NCBI GenBank assembly: GCA_026168455.1
Contig: CM047426.1
Location: 73,559,986-73,623,985 of the forward strand
From: Theocolax elegans
Lineage: Eukaryota; Arthropoda; Insecta; Hymenoptera; Cerocephalidae
Direction: 5' to 3'
Length of the DNA stretch: 64,000 nt
The translations under genes were made by a program, and so were the position numbers. The notes beneath the pieces were generated by a model. That model searched no databases, was not told the origin of the DNA, and worked only from the letters and a program-made list of their open reading frames with translations. Of this stretch, positions 26,357-37,116 are shown in pieces; position 1 is the stretch's first letter, and each line of letters opens with the position of its first letter.

Positions 26357-26429
26357 GCGGACGGTGGCCTAGTGGTTAGGTCTCGTGACTGGAAACTCGC
26401 GGATCCTCGGTTCGAGTCCCGGCGTCCGA
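26357..26429 (+). tRNA. tRNA-like gene or tRNA-derived sequence (anticodon possibly GGA)
   Basis: A 73-nt cloverleaf can be drawn. The acceptor stem is GCGGACG with CGTCCGA (six of seven pairs). The D arm is GGCC...GGTC and the anticodon stem CGTGA with TCGCG. The internal promoter boxes are excellent: A box TGGCCTAGTGG and B box GGTTCGAGTCC. A run of six T at about 26433 would end Pol III transcription. Odd points: the anticodon loop is 8 nt (CTGGAAAC), the T stem has a mismatch, and there is no long variable arm although anticodon GGA would mean serine. So it may be a pseudogene or SINE head rather than a working tRNA. Confidence 0.5.
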
Positions 26430-27430
26430 TCAATTTTTTATTCGGTCCTCTCCTATCACCTTCTCCATACGCATCAGTATTTATGTTGCCATATAGTTTT
26501 CATGTTAATTATTTCATGTTAATTAATACTCTAATCATATGAAATTAAATTTCATCATTGGTAGATCCGAAATATCGTTCGTTCTCTGATAACTCGAGAA
26601 ACGCTATAGACCGAAGTAAAGAATTTATTGGGTATTAAATATTCATTAACAGTTAACAAATATTGTTTGTAAACTATTAACAAACATTTTGATATCAAGT
26701 AGACTCCATGTAATGACCATGTAACCTAGTAAAACTCCTATATTAAAAATAAATATGATGGTTTTCATTGGATTTAGTATAATACAAAAGGAAAAACATA
26801 AATTTTTTCAGTTCGTTCATAATACCTCCAGCAGCAATCGATTCTTATCGTGAAATTTTTTTAATTGACTCCTAAATTAGCTTTTATCATTCATCTTAAT
26901 CCTTTAAAGATGTTTAATATTCTCTATTTTTGCTACTTAGAGAAGAAACGTGGCGACAATGATATCTATTTCATCACAGCAACCCACAAATAATGTATAC
27001 TATATACATACTATATACAATGTATACTATGTAGTGTAGAATAGAGATTTTTTCTTTAATATGCATGAAGCTTATTATTTTGAAATAAAGATTTATTTCA
27101 TAAAAATAATTAATGACATACTTATGGAAATAGACATTATTTTTTTCTAATTTTTGTTTGGGATTTTTTCTAAATCGTCGTTATTTTAAAAATAATAAAC
27201 GATATTACACGTTATAATAAACACACTCAAAATATTATGTGTGCTCAGAAAAATAGTTTATCACAATTTATATAAAAATCTGATTTTTTAGTTTCAACTT
27301 TATAATTTTTCCTGCGCAAGCAATGCCGTTCCACTAATTTAAATACATAAATTCATAATTAGGTAAATAAGCATGTATATATAACACTTAATAAAAACCA
27401 TAAAGTGTTTAATGATATTAGTGGAAAACT
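26430..27430. other. AT-rich spacer
   Basis: No gene. A TATAC-rich stretch at 26995-27035 is locally repetitive. Nothing poly(A)- or SINE-body-like follows the tRNA-like sequence that I can recognise. Confidence 0.4.
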
Positions 27431-27700
27431 GTAGATTGTTTAGGTCGCCATTTAGTTTCAATCTGTTCTGGAGCGATGAGTTGAGGCCTTAATGCGGTTA
27501 ATGTGGACGCGACGGGGGTTGGCAAGGCAATCAGTAATTATTCTATTAAGAACGGCGACGCGAACGAACGCAGAGCAAGGGAGCGCTCGTCGCCTACGTC
27601 ATGGAACACCTGCGCTTCACGACAAACAACATTATACGTTTCCTGTATGCTTCCTCTTTCCCACCCGCCATTCCATACTGGTCATATCAGATCCTATATA
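27431..27700. promoter_or_regulatory. CpG-rich island
   Basis: Complex sequence with frequent CG, e.g. GTGGACGCGACGGGGGTTGG and GAACGGCGACGCGAACGAAC. Two plus-strand frames are open here (27492-27853) but neither has a recognisable motif. Probably regulatory or an untranslated exon. Confidence 0.2.
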
Positions 27701-28087
27701 CGTTACAATGAACTTTGCGGTTATTGGCATCAGATCTATGGGTCCACTCTGTTGGAATTTTTTTATTTTACTGGAACCATTAAATTTGATAATGTGTATA
27801 CTTTTGTATTTTTTGTTATCCTGACAATGCTCATTTTACTTCTAAAAATATGAGAACATATACGAAGTAAATTTAGAAAGATATGTCTATAAAATTTGAA
27901 ATAAAATGCAAGACAAATGAAGTGGATAGCTGCGTATAAATATGGAAATTAAACTTTATAACATAAATATATAAACGAATGACGGGAAATTAAATAACAC
28001 GTTCAAATGTTGAAGTGTACGATTGTACTGTACAGTACGTTAAAATTTACGAGTACTGACGTATCGTATAAGCAGTATATATCAACA

Positions 28088-28216
28088 ATGGGTATTAATG
28101 AAAGTAAAAATGCGTCTAGCATGAAAAATGACAAGTGCAGAAAACCGTGTGAAAAAAGGTTAAAAGGAGAGAGTAACAAGGAAAGAGAAGAGAGATCGCT
28201 TATCGAAAATCGTTAG
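28088..28216 (+). CDS. possible small ORF, 42 aa, MG start
   Basis: An ATG in good context (CAACAATGGG) opens a very hydrophilic 42-residue frame: MGINESKNASSMKND, then a lysine/arginine/glutamate-rich part ending SLIENR. The MG start would allow N-myristoylation. There is no further support: no homology recognised and no splice sites examined convincingly. It sits just upstream of a GC-rich island and could be a short upstream ORF of a transcript. Confidence 0.12.
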   Translation: MGINESKNASSMKNDKCRKPCEKRLKGESNKEREERSLIENR

Positions 28217-28520
28217 ATCGTCAATTACACGTCGCTTTGAGCTGCTGCGGAACTCGGGCTGTGCGTGCACCAGCACTCCTTGTTATTAACCAATCAACTA
28301 ATCAGAAGCCTTTGATCGTGCGACGCGTTGCGACCTATACAGTTGCCGTGTGCGGGTTTCTCGCTTTTAAGCGGTGCATTACGCCGTTTTGCGTAATAAA
28401 ATACAGCCCAAAGGATATCGCCGATAATAAATTATGCCCGATTCGACTTGTAATTCGTCGTTCAAGACTATACCTTTTTCTTTTTCCCAGTGTACGCGCG
28501 TTGGACTTGTAATAGCCTGG
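28217..28520. promoter_or_regulatory. GC-richer island
   Basis: Complex sequence starting near GAGCTGCTGCGGAACTCGG. Open on the plus strand (28237-28512) without recognisable motif. Possibly regulatory or untranslated exon. Confidence 0.15.
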
Positions 28521-29120
28521 GTAAAAAAGCTACTTTGCTTTCACTACTTTGAATCATTATTATATTTTTATTTTTTTAATTTTTCACCAGTAATACTATT
28601 ACAAAAACGTATAATTGCACTAAACTATTATATCGAAGAATAATACGCATTCGGCCTGTACACACGCAATTACGATATTAAAAACAAGTTACATTTTTAA
28701 TAATTATACTTTACTTGAAACTATTATATAATTTTACTTACATTGATGATTTATTATTTAAACTTTAAGCGGGAACGTTATAGTTTTACGCGCATAAAAT
28801 CTAGGATATATTTGAATTAACGGTTCTAATCATACATTTTTGATAGCCGTATAAGAAGTAACATTAAAAAGAAATCAATATAATTGTATTGCTTGATTGT
28901 ATCGTTTGTTATATTATTTTTTAAAATAAATATTACTTGACTTAATTTTAGTTTAATAGTTATTTTCTTAATCGGCAACATTTTAAACAAACATTAATTT
29001 AATTTGATTGCTTATTATTTTGAAAGTTTAATAGAAGGAGTTTGATAAAAATATTACATTATTAAATTAACACAAGAAAATACAAGAGATCGTAAAGGTA
29101 TACGCGAAAGAATTATTAAC
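28521..29120. other. AT-rich spacer
   Basis: No gene or repeat supported. Confidence 0.4.
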
Positions 29121-29460
29121 CGGGAAATTTCTCTTACGTCAGCTCGGTTCAAAAGCAGCAACCCCTTATTGTTCGCGTTTGCCTAAGCGCTGTTGGAGGC
29201 TGGAAAAGAGATGACAGGTTCGCGTGCTTGCGACCGGCAAGAAGCGTCGGGAACCCGAGTACTAATTAACAGGAAGGCGTTAATTAATATTAGCCGCGTG
29301 TGGCCCATATAGAGAGCCGCATACGAGGGCCTTGCTTCCTCCTATAGTAGACGCGCCCGCGAGAGCGATAATTGTTTCAATTGCAACGTGTGCTTGTCTG
29401 TCTTGAGTGAGCTTGGCCCGCGGCGACACTACGACCTCAGAATACAATGTTGCTATAAGG
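29121..29460. promoter_or_regulatory. candidate cis-regulatory element
   Basis: The most complex noncoding stretch of the window: no long open frame, balanced composition, and clustered homeodomain-type cores (ACTAATTAACAGGAAGG, GTTAATTAATATTAGC, GATAATTGTTTCAATTGC) among GC-rich blocks. The motif clustering is seen; enhancer activity is inference. Confidence 0.3.
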
Positions 29461-29835
29461 TGTCCGTAATCAACTTAAATGAGAAATCTAATTTGAAATG
29501 GGGGTAACAAGAGTTAAAAAGGTAGAAATTATTTTATTTCATTATCATTAACCGAGCGAGAACTCTTTCACATCTAAACTAAGCAATAACATAGAACTTT
29601 TATTATAAAACTAATGCTTGTCAATAATAAATATAAACGATACATACATTATCACTGGGATTGATGACTATAAATACATTTATTTAACTTTTTCATTACG
29701 AATACAATTACTATAATTAATTGGATAAATTGTATACTAAGACAACGCAGCACAATCGTAATATTACTTCAATATATATTTATATTACGTACAATTTCAC
29801 AATATAATTCGCCTTTATCGGGAATTATGAAGTAA
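29461..29835. other. AT-rich spacer
   Basis: Nothing recognised. Confidence 0.4.
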
Positions 29836-30206
29836 AGGGGTCCTATAATCAATTTTTGTTAATTAATTAATAAAAAAGTAAAACACTATATGGAAAAATA
29901 AGAGAAGAGGCGTCTTCGTTTGTCGATAATGTAACTGAGTGCTGAGTTTAAGACACATTAAAATATTATTGCGTTTTCGAGAAAAGTCTGACCAAAAATA
30001 TCAAATCTTTCTACCTCTTTGAGGTTAGGTTCACATTTTTAGTAAGACTTTTCGAAAACGCAATATTATTTTAGTTTCTAATTCAGCACACAGTTAGATT
30101 ATGGATAAACGAAGATGCCTTTTCTATTATTTTTTTACATACTGTATTATTTATACATTTATTATTAATTATCGGTAAGGTAAACAAAAGTTGATTTTGG
30201 TACCAG
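29836..30206. repeat. family E palindrome (about 370 bp)
   Basis: Inverted arms around a centre near 30015: ATTATTGCGTTTTCGAGAAAAG on the left pairs with CTTTTCGAAAACGCAATATT on the right, and GGCGTCTTCGTTTGTCGATAA with the complement of TTATGGATAAACGAAGATGCC. The ends (GGTCCTATAATCAATTTTTG and its diverged complement) are less similar. Confidence 0.8.
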
Positions 30207-30299
30207 CTTAATTGTAATCATTAATAACAATATCTTTATCAATTATTCGTGTATACGATTATTCCAAGGAAAGGGGGCTAGTTCGCTTAAGGGGGTGGC

Positions 30300-30665
30300 A
30301 TACATGATGAGTTACCGACCGAGCAAAGATTAATTATTGCGTTTATTTAAAAAAATATACAATTTTATGCAAATCCTAAATGCTAAAGCACTAGATAATT
30401 AAATAATAAGTAATTATATAAATTTCCAGGTCAGTATAACAAAGACACCCTAAAAAATTTCTGCACCGAAAAATTAGGAATAATCGTAAATTTTTGGTGC
30501 AAAAATTTTTCAAGGTGTCCTTGTTATATTTACCTGTAACTTTGGAGAATAACTTATTATTTAATTATCTAATGCTTCTGTGCTCGGGTTTTGCATAAAA
30601 TTGCGTATTTTTTAAAATAAATATAATACTTATCTTTTTTTGCTTGGTTAGTAACCTACCTGATT
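30300..30665. repeat. family F palindrome (about 365 bp)
   Basis: Arms around 30480: ATAACAAAGACACCCT on the left against AGGTGTCCTTGTTAT on the right, TAGATAATTAAATAATAAG against its complement, and outer GAGTTACCGACCGAGCAAAG against CTTGGTTAGTAACCTACC complement. About 85-90% arm identity by eye. Confidence 0.8.
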
Positions 30666-31690
30666 AAAGCTTTTAATATAGCAATTTCACTCTGTAAGAT
30701 AAAGGAACTGGAATTAAAATTAACAATAAAAAGTTCAATCAAACTTGTTAATTTAATAATTAATAAATTAAGTACAATTTAAATGTACCTACCAAGGAGA
30801 TTGGAATAGAATAGAGCCTGCTAGTAACTCGCGCACTCTCTTTTATTAGGAGGTTTTTCCCCTCTCTGTTTATAATTTCTCCTTCGCGACATACGATTCT
30901 AAAACATCGACCCATTCAAGCTTATATGTGAATTGAATAATTTATTCAGTGTCTCCATTGGCATTTTTCAGCCTGTAATATTCAGCTTTCGAAAATTGTC
31001 AGGATTTTTTGCCAAAGAAAGTACGCATTCGAACCTTCTATCGAAAACTTATAGTTTTCCCGGTACGGCACGGTATTTTCGAATACATAAATTCCCCAAT
31101 TTTCAAAAAATCCTCCGAATTTTCCGGGCACAGCACCGTATAACCATACATTGCAACACAAAGCTTGAAATTGACGTAATTTAATAATAAAATACAATAT
31201 CAATTAATTATACTATTGCTCTATTCCATTTTCCTTTTATAAACAGTTTTACAATAAATTTTTTAAACTATTAGGAACTAGATTATGCTTTTTAATGATA
31301 TAATGATTATAATATACGCTAATTAGAATGATAAACTTGAAAAAAATTTATATAATACAAATCTGTAATTATTGATTATATATAAATTTATATTTAAGTA
31401 TACTTATTATATTTAAGTATAAACCGAATATGCAGAACTGAAGAAACCTAAATATCAAGCGTACATATTATGTTTAGTGTATCGTTATCAATACTTGCCG
31501 CTTTATTCGACAAACTTTTTTACAAAATGAAATCTAGAACTAATACATAATCCATTTTTATAATTGTTAATAATAAGTTAGAACATATGATAAATAAATA
31601 AAATGAATATTATTAATTAAAGAAATAATAATAATTATTAATAAGAATAAAATAAACTAATCTAATCCGTAATACACTTGATAAAGGTTT
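30666..31690. other. AT-rich sequence with a short degenerate repeat
   Basis: At 31055-31150 a diverged repeat pair reads TTTTCCCGGTACGGCACGGTAT and, 70 bp on, TTTTCCGGGCACAGCACCGTAT. Otherwise nothing recognised. Confidence 0.4.
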
Positions 31691-31695
31691 GTTCT

Positions 31696-32279
31696 TGTTA
31701 CGTCTTGACTGATTAATTTAGTACAATAATCAAGTAGATTGCGGGAAAAGACTAAATTATTAAGTCTCAATCGAATGGTTGAATAGTAAATAATTAATAT
31801 ATAAACGTGAAGTAATTAATAACAAAAATAACACTTTATTGTTCACAAATATATATATAGATTAAGGAATACAAATATATTGGATACTAATTTAGATTTC
31901 TTGCTCGTGGTCGAAAAAAAGGGAAGGAAGAATTTTGAACTGATCGCGGTCGTGGCGGATGAGCAAGTGCGTTACCTTGTAGATGCTACACAATCAATAA
32001 CTTAAAAACTACGCCTAGTGTACGTCGACGAACGCTTACAGTGCGTTCATCGGTTGGCGAAAACGGCAGGTTTTCAGTTTTTAGCTAAACCGTGAGAACG
32101 CTCGCAATACGTTCGTTAGTCGTCGAAAATGCAACTCTTCATTTTAGACTTTTACGTAAGTTGGATTCGACTACGCCGGATGTATACCAGACGTAACTGG
32201 ATCCTTTTTGTGTATGAAAATATCACTTTCTTTATTAATATTTAATAAACTAATTTATTAGTATCATCAGGACGTAACA
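31696..32279. mobile_element. solo LTR (584 bp) with 5-bp target duplication
   Basis: The element starts TGTTACGTC and ends GACGTAACA, perfect 9-bp inverted termini with the canonical TG...CA ends of an LTR. It is flanked on both sides by GTTCT (31691-31695 and 32280-32284), a perfect 5-bp target-site duplication. No retrotransposon internal region lies next to it, so it is a solo LTR left by recombination between two LTRs. A TATA-like run occurs near 31850 and polyadenylation-like signals near 32250. The 5-bp duplication fits Ty3, BEL/Pao or copia; family not assigned. Confidence 0.88.
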
Positions 32280-32487
32280 GTTCTACTTGCCAAATGGTCA
32301 GTCAACGTACCGAGTGAAAAAGCGACGGGTATTTTTAAATAGTGTTACGTATGATTTCAGATAGTAATTCCACTACCATTGGCTGTGTTTGATTAAAAAT
32401 GCAAGCGCTATCAAACAATCGGATTTGCGTCGCGCACTGTACTCCCGATTCGAGGATTTCTGCCTAACTGACCTCGCTAAGTATTCG

Positions 32488-32549
32488 TGGACGATTCAGC
32501 CGTTATTCCTCAAGATTCATACCTTGAGGTGGGGTAGCTGAATCGTCCA
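32488..32549 (+). ncRNA. pre-miRNA-like hairpin
   Basis: A 62-nt hairpin. The outer stem of 13 perfect pairs is TGGACGATTCAGC (32488-32500) with GCTGAATCGTCCA (32537-32549). A symmetrical 7-nt internal loop with several possible G-U pairs follows, then an inner stem CCTCAAG/CTTGAGG (32508-32514, 32523-32529) and an 8-nt terminal loop. Size and shape fit an insect miRNA precursor. I do not recognise the sequence as a known miRNA. It could instead be a short foldback repeat, as the window has many. Confidence 0.35.
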
Positions 32550-32589
32550 TTTCCTACTAAGGGGCCGATGATTCTTTAGACGACAAATC

Positions 32590-33090
32590 GATTAACCGGA
32601 GGTTTTGGCAATACTTTGAAAAAATTACAAAAAATGATCGAAAATTTAAATGGAATTAACATGTAAATTTTTGAAAATTTTTGGTAGTTCTTTAAAATAT
32701 ACCATAACTTTGATAGGCTTAAGGCTAATTACAAGGTATGAAAAATCTTCAAACTTTTTTTTAGACTTTTGGATAAAAAATTCGATTGTAGCGTGGTCGC
32801 CTTATTTTAAATATTAATGTTGACTTGTACTTTATATGTTATCGACCTTGAGATTAATAGTTCTAACCCGAAAGGTTAAATTCTAGACATAATTAGCAAC
32901 GAATGTTACATGTAATGTTATATAGTAAAAGTTGATAGATTTTGAGAGAAATAGCTGTAAAATCAGCTATTGTAGAAAAAAGTGAAATATCTCTCTTAAT
33001 GAGGTTCGAATAACTTCTAAACAAATTATTTTTAGCACCTAAAATTTTTTTTTGTTTTCTGGATAACAGTCCAGTTGACGTGGAATGGCC
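32590..33090. repeat. family A related repeat, one arm
   Basis: Carries the family A right-arm text (GATAAAAAATTCGATTGTAG, TAGCAACGAATGTTACATG, GTAAAAGTTGATAGATTTTG) and ends CCAGTTGACGTGGAATGGCC before (TA)n. Diverged and without its mirror arm. Confidence 0.8.
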
Positions 33091-33179
33091 TATTTTTATA
33101 TATATATAATTAAGACCATTTGACTTAAGCTAAGCTTTGGCATTAGCAGCAGCTTGAAACCTTTAGTATTATATATTGG

Positions 33180-33690
33180 GAATGGTGAAATTTATTTTTT
33201 AGTCTTTAACGAAATCCAGGGACATCAGTGATTGCGAAACACTACCCTATGGCTCACCAGTTTAGCTAGAGAACGAATCAGAGACCACTCCCCTTAATTT
33301 TCTACTACCTGAGTTCAAATTTGTAGATAGAGATGCATTCACTTTAAAATCGGGTCAGAACAACCGATGTGTTATAGCTTGGACAAGAAGATAGCATACG
33401 ACGCAGTATCGAATGCTACTAGTAGTTGAATAGTGAATTTACGCTGACCGATAGCTCGAAGATCGTCAAGGACTCTCAGGAGAGCAGTTCATGCGCTGTG
33501 TCCACTACGATAATCCACCTGACACTAAGCAAGGAAGTCGCTCGACTTCATGAAGTCTATGAGCTGCGATTGGATTAACCTTTTAGAAATCTTTGTCAGT
33601 TCACTGAACGTCGTGATTGAACGAGTATCAGAAATAAAGAAGACTGCGCGTATCTTTAGTAACGAAAACAAGATTGACTTTTTCTAATCA
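33180..33690 (-). pseudogene. decayed non-LTR reverse transcriptase (Jockey/CR1-like)
   Basis: Read on the minus strand, one frame gives LTKISKRLIQSQLIDFMKSS at about 33600, then DYRSGHSA, a stop, TALLRVLDDLRAIGQR and FTIQLL, with VAFD following. These are the classic reverse transcriptase blocks of Jockey/CR1-type elements (SK-x-x-E-x-x-I, Q-x-G-F-R-x-x-H-S-T-x-T-A-L, and the catalytic AFD). Stops interrupt it every 20-40 codons, so it is an old dead fragment. It has no ATG-initiated frame and would be missed by simple ORF scans. Confidence 0.75.
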
Positions 33691-36159
33691 ATGGGAATAG
33701 GTTTTTAATGTCGATAAGAGAATAATTTTAATATTGATACTGAAAATTCATTGATGTTTATTTATAAGGTTTTGTCGAACAAGCGATTAGACACCGAATG
33801 AACGGTGGTTACAGGTGAACGTATAAAATGATGATAGAGGTGACAGATTGAATGAAGGTATATGAAAACAAGTTCGGAATGGGGGATTTAAAAGAGAGAT
33901 AAGTGAGTATTTAATTGCGGGGATGATTATAGTATAATACGGGTTATGGTGTAGCCCACTGATGACATTAAGTCTGCAAAGCTCTTTCAACTTGAACTGA
34001 ACATCTGGTGCATAGAAGAGAAAATATATATAGAGAGAGGCAGAATCACCGTATATCATCACACAAACTCGGACAAATTGAAAGTGTCTGAAAATTATTG
34101 TAGTTATTTTTTATTAATCATCGTATATCTATTAGAATTTATTAAATTGTCTATGTATTCAAAGTCCCTTTAAAAAAAATTGAGGAAATCGTGGCTTTTT
34201 GCAAATCAGAAATTTAAAAACTGTAGTTTTAACTAACTTTTTGTTGATTATAAAAGTGTGATTGCTGATAAAAAATAAAAATATTTTAATTCTTGCAACT
34301 TATTTTCAGTAAAATAATTTTAGTTAAAGCTATCAAATTCAGATACTTTTCTTTATAATTTCAAGTCGCCTTATCATTCGATGCCATTAGAGTTACACCT
34401 ATGTGTATCCACTATGTACCGTCAAGTTTCATAATTTCGAGCTTTTTACAAAAGGTACGCTCTTTTCATCGAATGAAGAAGTAATAAAAACTAACGTTCA
34501 TATAAAATAAACAAAAATTATTTACCATCGAAGCTTACGCTATAAATTTTCATCGTTGGATAAACCTGCAATATTATGAGAAATTATAAGGAAAAACCGC
34601 TGAATTCGATACGATATGGTAATAAATGATTATTAATTTCTTAAATTTGCCACCTTTTAAGAGTACTGATATGTTATAAAAGTTATTATATTCTAATGGA
34701 AATTTTCAAAAACTGAATTAAAGTATTTGATTATCTAATGATTGTTTTTTCAAAAGTTTTAAAAGATCAAAAAATCATACGTAAAAGTTAAAAGTCCAAC
34801 TCTGGGAAATTCTATCAACGTTGTGGAAAAAGAGTGAAGAAAAGCCTACTTTGATTTAAAATCAAATTATGGTTCGGAAACACCGAAAAAATCTAAATCA
34901 CACAATAATACGTAAAAATATTGAAACTATTAGAGATATACTATTAGAGAATATTTTGAAATTATTTAAACGTGTCGAGACTCGTTAAAATAGTTTGACA
35001 TGTATTATTATTTGAATAAAATGATATTTAACAATACAAATGTATATGATTTCAATACACACTTCTCTAGTTGATGGTCGTTAATGGCGGAAAGAAAAAC
35101 TAAAGAGAATAATTCTAAGAATGAGTAAACAGTAACACAAAGAAAAAGAAGTAGAAAAAGTACGAAACTTTGTCATTCGTAAACCATAATCTGTCTAACA
35201 GTAAAGTCTGCAAGACTTTTGATCTCGCTTTATAAAACGCGAAAGCACTCAAGAGCTTATACCGTGAAAAGAGCGAACTTTCCTATTTTAATCAAACGTA
35301 TATAGCTACTTGGTACTGATAAAGATGCAATCTTTCCGTCTTTCCTTCATCGGTCCATACTAATTCGAATCACAATATTATCCTACGGCAACTTCTTGAG
35401 TTGCCCCGTTCTTATTTCTTTATGCAGGTCAGGAAATGCGAGAGTCCAAACGATAATCGAAGTCGCGTGATAACGACAAAGTAAAAGAAGCAAATAGTCG
35501 AACGTCTATACCGCGGTGTCTCGGGTAATAAAGCTGCTCGTAATACAAGAACCTCGTTTCCCATCCTGTTTTCTCTTCTTGTTTTGTTTCTTGATTCTTC
35601 TTATCTCGGTTGCCAAAAGTCTCTCTATTATAGATTTTATTAAATCCGTAGTGAAATTAATCAAAAGTTTTTATGGATGCATTTAAAGTGCTCACGAACA
35701 AATATTTTATTTATAACAGGTATATATTAATAAATTGAACTATGGAGTATTTTATTTGATTCTTAATAACAAATGAGGTGCGCAGCGGAAGTTCCAATTG
35801 ATGATACTTCTCGATTTTGAATATAAGCATCCTTTTTTAAGTTTTGTATATTACTAGTAATATTTTTTATTCTGAATATAATGATTCTGTATTTGAGCGC
35901 CTAATAGATAACATTATATTAAACAAGGGATTACAAATAAAAAAAAATCTAGTATGCAACCTCTCTTGTATTGCCAACTCTTGAGCTTAGCCTCTTCGTA
36001 GTGTTAAATTTATGGATTCTCTTGACAATAGTAGGAAGGATATAGAACAGGGAAAGTTGGCAGATTCGCCAAGTGATGATTTTCTTTCTGCTTCATCTGT
36101 TCCTTTTTCCTTATACTTTATTCCAGTTTGTATCTTTTTATATAGCTATTAGAGATGGA
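33691..36159. other. AT-rich intergenic sequence
   Basis: No gene supported. 35330-35640 is more complex, with an acceptor-like TTTCTTTATGCAG at about 35420-35432, but the following sequence does not stay open convincingly. Confidence 0.35.
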
Positions 36160-36600
36160 CGAGTACTCAAATCATCAGAGTTACTAGAATCGTCTGAGTT
36201 GTTGGAATAATTAATTATAATTGTCGTTTTAAACAACAGACAAAATTATTTAACTTTAACATTGAAATCGATGGATTGGAATTGTTTGATACTCTACGAC
36301 ATGTAATTTTACGTACATTTATCTTCATTTAAAATGAAAAGAAGTTGTTAATATGTAAACAATAAAAAGGTTTAAACGGTTTGATGTATACATGTTGCAA
36401 ACGGTTTATAAGACTCAAGTTATATGAGTAGCGTAAATTATGCAAATTACTCAAATTTATGAGTAGTTTGAATTATACGAGTAGTTTAAACCGAATGAGT
36501 AACTCGATACATGTGAGTGGTTTGAACTGAGCGAGTAGCTCGTTTTTACGCGTAACTTGGTAAATTTTTTATTTTACACTCGTTCTCGACTCAAACTTGG
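36160..36600. repeat. degenerate GAGTA-containing tandem repeat
   Basis: The words GAGTAGTTTGAAT, GAGTAGTTTAAACC, GAGTAACTCGATAC, GAGTGGTTTGAACTG and GAGTAGCTCG recur about every 18-24 bp between 36425 and 36540, with related TACTCAAAT words from 36160 on. A decayed minisatellite or a clustered binding site. Confidence 0.55.
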
Positions 36601-36845
36601 TACAAAAACTGATCGAGGTGAGCCGAGTTTCTCGACATTTTGCGCAACGCTAATACATATGCAGGTTGCCTGTCTTAATTTTGCTCTTAATCTTATTAAT
36701 ATTATACGCTTATATTTTTTGTATGATCCATAATTGTGTAAACATTAGCGTGTACATTAATTTTAAAATGAAAAATGACAACTTAATTGTAAGATAAATA
36801 CAGTAAAATGACATTTTATGTTATGCAGCTCTTTCCTCTATGCAG

Positions 36846-37016
36846 GTAAACATTTCTGTGGTCGCGTGGCATGGATCTCTTCCTCTGCAACTTGGTATTA
36901 TCGCGGAAGGAAGAGAAAGAAGAGGTACAGCAAAGCTTTGGCATTCCTCCAAAATATCGACAGTTCCGGCGGAATTGACAAATTGCTTGAAAACGCCACG
37001 CCGGTACCGCTGCATG
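36846..37016 (+). CDS. candidate exon of an unrecognised gene (exon n)
   Basis: An acceptor (TTTCCTCTATGCAG) precedes and a donor (CATG|GTCAGT) follows a 171-bp exon that is open in one frame and begins and ends in phase 1. It encodes a Cys-containing start (KHFCGRVAW), a strongly basic RGRKRKKR block and then ALAFLQNIDSSGGIDKLLEN. Third codon positions are rich in C and G, unlike the flanking AT-rich DNA. The next exon begins 100 bp on in the compatible phase. I do not recognise the protein. The basic block could be a nuclear signal or a proprotein cleavage site; that is guesswork. Upstream exons were not found. Confidence 0.4.
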
Positions 37017-37116
37017 GTCAGTGCGCCTAGTCACGTATAATCGATACGGTGGCCCCTCTGACTTTTTTTTTATCGCTTTCACTACCAGTGTACGAGCTCA
37101 TGAAATTTTTTCGCAG

